From NCBI GenBank assembly GCA_937892115.1, contig CALAUI010000015.1:10055-74054 (forward strand): a stretch of DNA of 64,000 nt. Direction: 5' to 3'. Shown here in pieces: positions 60,160 through 64,000 of this stretch (within the stretch, counting starts at the first letter, position 1; each line of letters opens with the position of its first letter). The DNA comes from an uncultured Clostridia bacterium. GTDB lineage: Bacteria; Bacillota; Clostridia; Oscillospirales; Acutalibacteraceae. Made by a program: the position numbers and the translations under genes. The notes below the pieces were generated by a model. That model worked only from the letters and a program-made list of their open reading frames with translations, was not told where the DNA came from and ran no database searches.

Positions 60160-60164
60160 TTAAA

Positions 60165-60206
60165 AGAGCTTTCCGCTTTAATCAAACGGAAAGCTCTTCT
60201 CTTTGT
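60165..60206. terminator. Terminator between the sialidase-like gene and upp
   Basis: AGAGCTTTCCG pairs with CGGAAAGCTCT around an 11-base loop, followed by TCTCTTTG on the plus strand and an A/T-rich tail on the other. Confidence 0.7.
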
Positions 60207-60211
60207 AAAAA

Positions 60212-60841
60212 TTATTTTGTACCGAAGATTCTGTCACCTGCATCACCGAGGCCGGGGCAGATGTATGCCGTGGAGTTCAGCTCACGGTCAAGGTTACCGA
60301 TGATAATCTGAACATCGGGATGAGCTTCGTGAAGCTTTTTAAGTCCTTCGGGAGCAGCGATAATGCACATAAACTTAATGTTTTTACCGCCCTTTTTCTT
60401 AATCTGATCGATTGCATCGCAGGCGGAACCGCCGGTTGCAAGCATAGGATCAAGGACGATAATCGTGCGCTCCTCAATGGGATTGGGTAACTTGCAGTAG
60501 TAAGGAACGGGCTCGTGTGTTGTTTCGTCACGGTACATACCGATATGACCTACCTTTGCTGTGGGGCAAAGGGAAAGAACGCCGGGAACCATACCGAGGC
60601 CTGCGCGAAGAATGGGAACGATAGCAAGCTTACGGCCCTGAATCATGGGAGTGATGCAGGTCTCAATGGGAGTGTCAATCTCCACGTCCTCTGTGGGAAG
60701 GTCTGCAAGTGCCTCATACCCTTCAAGCATTGCGATTTCTTCAACAAGCTTGCGGAATTCGTTTGTACCCGTATTCTTATCTCTGAGCAGTGAAATTTTA
60801 TGCTTGATAAGAGGGTGTGTCATAATAATAACGTTATCCAT
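60212..60841 (-). CDS. upp: Uracil phosphoribosyltransferase
   Basis: A 209-residue protein with PLIKHKISLLRDKNTGTNEF, PILRAGLGMVPGVLSLCPTA, and the PRPP-binding loop VLDPMLATGGSACDAI; these are diagnostic of Upp. It converts uracil and PRPP to UMP in pyrimidine salvage. The ATG at 60841 is about ten bases after GGAGG, while one at 60850 abuts it. It lies 20 bases after rpiB. Confidence 0.95.
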   Translation of the reverse strand: MDNVIIMTHPLIKHKISLLRDKNTGTNEFRKLVEEIAMLEGYEALADLPTEDVEIDTPIETCITPMIQGRKLAIVPILRAGLGMVPGVLSLCPTAKVGHIGMYRDETTHEPVPYYCKLPNPIEERTIIVLDPMLATGGSACDAIDQIKKKGGKNIKFMCIIAAPEGLKKLHEAHPDVQIIIGNLDRELNSTAYICPGLGDAGDRIFGTK

Positions 60842-60869
60842 AAAATCCATACCTCCGGAATTATATTTA

Positions 60870-61418
60870 TTATTCAGCAGAATCTTCTTTCTTTTCCTCT
60901 GAAGCGGTTTCCGCGGATTCGGTATCTGCTTTCATTTCAGCGGGGTCATTGGGGTTTTCTTCCTTGATTTCCTTACCGAATCTTTCCTCTATTTCGGAAA
61001 TCTGATTGATTCTTCTCATATGTCTTTCTTCGCCCGAGAATTTTGTATCAAGGAACAGATCAACAAGCTCGATTGCCTTTCTGTCGGACACTACTCTTCC
61101 GCCGAGGCAAAGTACGTTTGCATCGTTATGAAGTCTTGTGGCTTCTGCCGAAAATCTGTCTGAGCAGCAGCAAGCTCTGACACCCTTGACCTTATTTGCG
61201 GCGATTGAGATACCTACACCGGTACCGCAGAAAAGAAGACCCTTTTCAAATTTGCCGCCGACAACGGCTCTACCTACTTTTTCGGCATATACCGCATAAT
61301 CAGCGGATTCATCGGAAAAGCATCCGAAATCCACATATTCGATTTCTCTTTCCTCAAGATGTGCCTTAATTGCCTGCTTAAGTTCAAATCCTGCATGGTC
61401 ACTGCCTATTGCTATCAT
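60870..61418 (-). CDS. rpiB: Ribose-5-phosphate isomerase B with acidic tail
   Basis: The first ~145 residues are RpiB: IAIGSDHAGFELKQAIKAHL, GLLFCGTGVGISIAANKVKG with the catalytic Cys, and the NDANVLCLGGRVV loop. It interconverts ribose 5-phosphate and ribulose 5-phosphate. An extra ~37-residue Glu/Ser/Lys-rich C-terminal tail (PAEMKADTESAETASEEKKE) exceeds the usual ~150 residues. It lies between tsaB and upp. Confidence 0.93.
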   Translation of the reverse strand: MIAIGSDHAGFELKQAIKAHLEEREIEYVDFGCFSDESADYAVYAEKVGRAVVGGKFEKGLLFCGTGVGISIAANKVKGVRACCCSDRFSAEATRLHNDANVLCLGGRVVSDRKAIELVDLFLDTKFSGEERHMRRINQISEIEERFGKEIKEENPNDPAEMKADTESAETASEEKKEDSAE

Positions 61419-61450
61419 TTTGTTACCTCCGGTTTTATTATTATCTCACA

Positions 61451-62146
61451 TCAGTTTCTTAATATTAATTCTCTTTCCGCCTGAGGCGGTCTGAGATAAG
61501 TCGGCATCAAGAGAGCAGAATCGCCGAATTCACCGTGGGCAAAGGCGGCAAGTCCCGTGCCGTATGCTCTCTGATATCTGCGGTTTTCATCGGGAAGGAT
61601 TATGTTTTCCGCATCCTTACCGAAGGAATCATAGCAGAGCTTTGCTCCGTCACCGCAAAGATATATTTTTGAATTTATACTCTGAAGCTTTATTTTAAGT
61701 TCGTCCACCGACATTGCATCGTCGTCGGTAATCCTGCTTACGGTACCGTCCCTTATTTCAAAGAGAGCGGTATATACCTGATTGCACCTTGCATCCATAA
61801 GCGAGCATACGGTGCAGTTTTCGTCTCTGAAATTATAAGCCATACTTTCAAGTGTCGAAACACCCGCGCAGGGCAGACCGTTGCTGAAAGCAAGCCCTTT
61901 GACAGCGGCAACTCCGATACGGATACCGGTAAAAGAGCCGGGGCCCTGATTCACCGCAAGAGCATCAATATCCGCCATTGAGAGATTCGCCTGAGCCAGC
62001 ACGTTATCCGTCATGGGCATCAAAGTACAGCTGTGTGTCAGAGCGGTATTTACAAAGCATTCACTGATAAGTCTGCCATCCTCAAGTACGGCAACACTTG
62101 CAGACTTTGCAGACGAATCAACAGCAAGTAATTTCAATATCGTCAC
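61451..62146 (-). CDS. tsaB: tRNA threonylcarbamoyladenosine protein TsaB
   Basis: A ~231-residue protein with LLAVDSSAKSASVAVLEDGR, LTHSCTLMPMTDNVL, LAVNQGPGSFTGIRIGVAAV and SLMDARCNQVY, all TsaB hallmarks. With TsaD and TsaE it makes t6A37 on ANN-decoding tRNAs. The start is GTG at 62146 or TTG at 62137 (giving MKLLAVDSS, closer to the family start). Either overlaps the end of tsaE. Confidence 0.92.
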   Translation of the reverse strand: MTILKLLAVDSSAKSASVAVLEDGRLISECFVNTALTHSCTLMPMTDNVLAQANLSMADIDALAVNQGPGSFTGIRIGVAAVKGLAFSNGLPCAGVSTLESMAYNFRDENCTVCSLMDARCNQVYTALFEIRDGTVSRITDDDAMSVDELKIKLQSINSKIYLCGDGAKLCYDSFGKDAENIILPDENRRYQRAYGTGLAAFAHGEFGDSALLMPTYLRPPQAERELILRN

Positions 62147-62564
62147 ATCCGTCTATACTGATAATTCTTTCGTTTTCCTTATCTGTCTTCTGAATGGAGA
62201 TACGTATACAATCCTCCGGAAGAATTGCCTCAATATTTTCGCTCCATTCAATGATGAGAGAAGCACCGGTATCAAGGTAATCAAAATAACCCGTTGAATA
62301 AAGGTCATCCCAACCGGATATTCTGTACATATCAAAATGATAGAGAGATTTTTTACCCGAATGGTATTCGTTAACGAGAGCAAACGTCGGGCTGCTCACG
62401 TCACAGGAAATACCCATTCCTCTTGCAAAGCCCCTTGTAAAGGCGGTTTTGCCTGCTCCCAGATCACCGAAAAGGGCAACAACGGAGCCATAGGGAAGAA
62501 TGTATCCGAGATAATATCCTATTTTCTCCGTTGCGAAAGCAGAATCGGAAACAACAGTTTTCAT
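62118..62564 (-). CDS. tsaE: tRNA threonylcarbamoyladenosine ATPase TsaE
   Basis: A 148-residue P-loop protein: GSVVALFGDLGAGKTAFTRG, SSPTFALVNEYHSGKKSLYH, then FDMYRI and LIIEWSENI, the TsaE pattern. It drives the t6A complex with ATP hydrolysis. The promoter at 62584-62612 excludes an upstream ATG at 62612, leaving the ATG at 62564 (MKTVVSDSAFATEKIG). It is the first gene of tsaE-tsaB-rpiB-upp. Confidence 0.93.
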   Translation of the reverse strand: MKTVVSDSAFATEKIGYYLGYILPYGSVVALFGDLGAGKTAFTRGFARGMGISCDVSSPTFALVNEYHSGKKSLYHFDMYRISGWDDLYSTGYFDYLDTGASLIIEWSENIEAILPEDCIRISIQKTDKENERIISIDGCDDIEITCC

Positions 62565-62583
62565 AAAAAATTCACCAAAGAAT

Positions 62584-62612
62584 ATTATAACACAGTTATA
62601 TTTCCATTTCAA
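62584..62612 (-). promoter_or_regulatory. Promoter of the tsaE-tsaB-rpiB-upp operon
   Basis: On the minus strand TTGAAA and a perfect TATAAT are 17 bases apart, with a TG just before the -10 context. Confidence 0.8.
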
Positions 62613-62624
62613 TATATTATCCTT

Positions 62625-62659
62625 GAAAAAATCCCTTACTCCTCACGGAATAAGGGATT
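62625..62659 (-). terminator. Terminator of tRNA-Lys
   Basis: On the minus strand AATCCCTTA pairs with TAAGGGATT around a 12-base loop and ends in TTTTT, right after the CCA end. Confidence 0.8.
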
Positions 62660-62660
62660 C

Positions 62661-62736
62661 TGGTGATCCATCGGGGATTCGAACCCCGGACACCTTGATT
62701 AAAAGTCAAGTGCTCTACCTACTGAGCTAATGAATC
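62661..62736 (-). tRNA. tRNA-Lys (TTT)
   Basis: On the minus strand: acceptor GATTCAT with ATGGATC, D arm TAGCTCAGTAGGTAGAGCA, anticodon stem CTTGA/TCAAG with loop CTTTTAA (TTT anticodon), T loop TTCGAAT and encoded CCA. Confidence 0.95.
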
Positions 62737-62758
62737 ATATATGTTTTGGCGCTCCAAT

Positions 62759-62787
62759 ATAATATATGATTACAACCCACTTGTCAA
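62759..62787 (-). promoter_or_regulatory. Promoter of tRNA-Lys
   Basis: On the minus strand TTGACA and TATTAT are 17 bases apart, 23 bases before the tRNA. Confidence 0.75.
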
Positions 62788-62827
62788 GCATTTTTTATAT
62801 TTTTTTGGTTTACCGGGAAAATTACTA

Positions 62828-62856
62828 TTGACAATCACCGATTATTATGCTAATAT
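62828..62856 (+). promoter_or_regulatory. Promoter of tRNA-Gly and tRNA-Arg
   Basis: TTGACA and TAATAT are 17 bases apart, 18 bases before tRNA-Gly. Confidence 0.65.
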
Positions 62857-62874
62857 TCATAGGCACTTGAATGT

Positions 62875-62949
62875 GCGGGTGTAGTTCAATGGCTAGAATT
62901 CCAGCCTTCCAAGCTGGTTGTGTGGGTTCGATTCCCATCACCCGCTCCA
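62875..62949 (+). tRNA. tRNA-Gly (TCC)
   Basis: Acceptor GCGGGTG with CACCCGC, anticodon stem CCAGC/GCTGG with loop CTTCCAA (TCC anticodon), T loop TTCGATT and encoded CCA. Eight bases separate it from tRNA-Arg. Confidence 0.95.
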
Positions 62950-62956
62950 TAAAAAT

Positions 62957-63033
62957 GCGCTTTTAGCTCAGCTGGATAGAGCAACTGCCTTCTAAGCAGT
63001 AGGTCGAGGGTTCGAATCCCCCAAAGCGTGCCA
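62957..63033 (+). tRNA. tRNA-Arg (TCT)
   Basis: Acceptor GCGCTTT with AAAGCGT, D arm TAGCTCAGCTGGATAGAGCA, anticodon stem ACTGC/GCAGT with loop CTTCTAA (TCT anticodon), T loop TTCGAAT and encoded CCA. Confidence 0.95.
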
Positions 63034-63042
63034 TGTAAAAAG

Positions 63043-63076
63043 CCACTTTTGTCTACCGGACAAAAGTGGTTTTTTT
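63043..63076 (+). terminator. Terminator of the tRNA-Gly/tRNA-Arg transcript
   Basis: CCACTTTTGTC pairs with GACAAAAGTGG around a 5-base loop, followed by seven T residues. Confidence 0.9.
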
Positions 63077-63080
63077 CAAC

Positions 63081-63275
63081 GAAATAAATCCCTGCCGGAA
63101 TTTGTGAAATGCCTGCGGGCGTGAGGGGATTTATTTCATTTCACATTGCGGAGTGAAACAAAGCAATATTTCACAATTTGCGCAAGCAAATTATTTCACA
63201 TCGGCGTCAGCCGATATTTCACTTGTATTGTTCTCAGCAACCGTCGGAAGCCGAGGGCTTTTTTGAGTGAAATCG
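63081..63275. repeat. Palindrome-rich repeat element with ATTTCAC connectors
   Basis: A non-coding stretch of short palindromes joined by ATTTCAC words. The outer pair is GAAATAAATCCC (63081-63092) with its complement at 63126-63137. Inner palindromes include AATTTGC/GCAAATT and ATCGGC/GCCGAT, each flanked by ATTTCAC, and the right edge ends in the inverse GTGAAAT. It looks like a MITE- or REP-like element inserted behind tRNA-Arg. Confidence 0.6.
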
Positions 63276-63276
63276 T

Positions 63277-63305
63277 TTGAAAAGTTCACGAAATTGTGCT
63301 ATAAT
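63277..63305 (+). promoter_or_regulatory. Promoter of the PNPOx-family gene
   Basis: TTGAAA and a perfect TATAAT are 17 bases apart. Transcription would start near 63312, leaving an unusually long leader of about 120 bases before the 63432 start. Confidence 0.75.
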
Positions 63306-63431
63306 GAACGCGATAAATCAGAATTTGGCGGCGTGTCGCCGCTGACGTGCCGCTTTGGCAACTATAAAATTTTCTTTTCCGTTCCCGGGAGGGCAGTTTG
63401 GCAATCAGTCGAAATTTACGGAGGTAATCCT

Positions 63432-63845
63432 ATGACAAAGGAACAGGTTTTTGAATTTATCAAAGAGCAGAAAACGGCTATGATTTCATCTGTTGACGGT
63501 GAAGGCTTTCCCAACACAAAGGCTATGCTTTCGCCGCGAAAAATTGAAGGTAATGACTTCTATTTCACGACAAACACTTCTTCTATGAGAGTTGCACAGT
63601 ATAACGCAAATGAAAAAGCGTGTATTTATTTTTATAAACGCGGACGGTTCAGCTATACGGGCGTTATGATTGTCGGTACAATGAAGGTGTTGACACAGCA
63701 AAGCATTAAGGACGAAATCTGGCATACGGGTGATACAATGTTCTATAAGGGAGGAAAAACCGATCCCGATTACTGTGTCTTAAAGTTTACGGCACTGAAA
63801 TGCAGAGTTTATAAAGACTTGAAAACAGTATGGATTGATTTATAA
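63432..63845 (+). CDS. Pyridoxamine 5'-phosphate oxidase-family flavoprotein
   Basis: A 137-residue split-barrel protein: KEQVFEFIKEQKTAMISSVD, PNTKAMLSPRKIEGNDFYFT, and ACIYFYKRGRFSYTGVMIVG match the small PNPOx-like family of FMN- or F420/heme-binding proteins. It is shorter than true PdxH, so a general flavin reductase role is more likely. The ATG at 63432 follows CGGAGG; the frame is open upstream but that part is leader. Confidence 0.85.
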   Translation: MTKEQVFEFIKEQKTAMISSVDGEGFPNTKAMLSPRKIEGNDFYFTTNTSSMRVAQYNANEKACIYFYKRGRFSYTGVMIVGTMKVLTQQSIKDEIWHTGDTMFYKGGKTDPDYCVLKFTALKCRVYKDLKTVWIDL

Positions 63846-63970
63846 GTCCCCTTTTCCAGAGCAGACAAATAGAAATCAACATATGAAGGATTATTTCTCC
63901 GCAGATGAAGCGGTGCTTGTTGAAATAAAAACGGAATGACAAATCAGAATTTGCGGACGGAACAGATGTT

Positions 63971-64000
63971 ATGGAAAATATTATATGGATACTCATAATG
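63971..64000 (+). CDS. Possible start of a membrane protein, cut by window end
   Basis: An ATG at 63971 opens MENIIWILIM and runs off the window. The hydrophobic opening suggests a membrane segment, and a weak purine-rich site precedes it. Ten codons are too few to name a family. Confidence 0.25.
   Translation, partial: MENIIWILIM

Noticed and set aside
62690..62699. Ten-base match between the start of spacer 6 (CGGACACCTT) and the tRNA-Lys gene, as self-targeting
   Set aside because: The match ends after ten bases and the flanking sequence is not a TTTV PAM; chance similarity.

Overview
The window looks like a chromosomal contig from an anaerobic, fairly AT-rich Bacillota, most likely a gut member of the Clostridia. 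The evidence is a fused ispH-rpsA gene, a DarA-type c-di-AMP receptor, formate-tetrahydrofolate ligase, GGAGG ribosome binding sites, sigma-A-like promoters, and a large stock of enzymes acting on host-type glycans. I infer the class from gene content and did not confirm species by any search.

Layout. 1-7.4 kb (minus strand): a partial subtilisin-like protease, an EamA transporter, and the housekeeping run rpiR-yhiN-cmk-plsC-ispH/rpsA. 7.5-18 kb: glycan enzymes and transport (GH95, GH78-like, an MFS/GPH symporter with a long tail, GH13, a secreted phosphoesterase) plus tRNA-Ala. 18-19.9 kb: a decayed phage/ICE polyvalent protein. 19.9-24.1 kb: a lipoprotein, DarA, a DUF1854 protein and an ABC exporter with an N-terminal PH-like/zinc-ribbon extension. 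24.3-28.1 kb: a DUF4838 protein, a sugar isomerase and a dehydrogenase in one operon. 28.0-30.3 kb: an arylamine N-acetyltransferase and two unknown genes.

30.3-35.1 kb is the centrepiece: a type V-A CRISPR locus. It has a full-length Cas12a (1232 aa, all three RuvC residues present). An in-frame cas4 remnant follows it with a premature stop and then runs directly into the first CRISPR repeat. The rest of cas4, cas1, cas2 and the normal leader are absent. The array has 11 repeats and 10 spacers, and its last repeat is cut short. This looks like an interference-only Cas12a locus made by a deletion between cas4 and the array.

36-40.5 kb is an accessory island between a YihY/BrkB gene and tRNA-Ser(GGA). 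It holds prophage remnants (transglycosylase fragment, phage-type metallopeptidase, small packaging-like protein, broken polyvalent C-terminus), a sulfatase between two copies of an HsdS-associated small frame, and a duplicated tRNA-Ser 3' end enclosing a palindromic insert.

40.6-45 kb: sugar isomerase, Gfo/Idh/MocA oxidoreductase, nucleotide-kinase-like protein, fhs. 45-48 kb: a membrane-stress-like set (SPFH protein with tandem zinc ribbons, zinc-ribbon membrane protein, small TPM-tail protein). 48.2-52 kb: MFS/GPH transporter, histidine phosphatase, PHP protein. 52-60.2 kb: an HD/FemAB/CCA/Spx-like/GH29 operon divergent from GH92, a small Cys protein and a sialidase-like gene. 60.2-64 kb: upp, rpiB, tsaB, tsaE, then tRNA-Lys, tRNA-Gly and tRNA-Arg, a palindrome-rich repeat element, and a PNPOx-family gene.

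The fucosidases, mannosidase, sialidase-like protein, rhamnosidase-like protein and sulfatase almost all lack signal peptides. This suggests intracellular processing of imported glycan fragments with the GPH symporters. Promoter, terminator and start calls are by eye.
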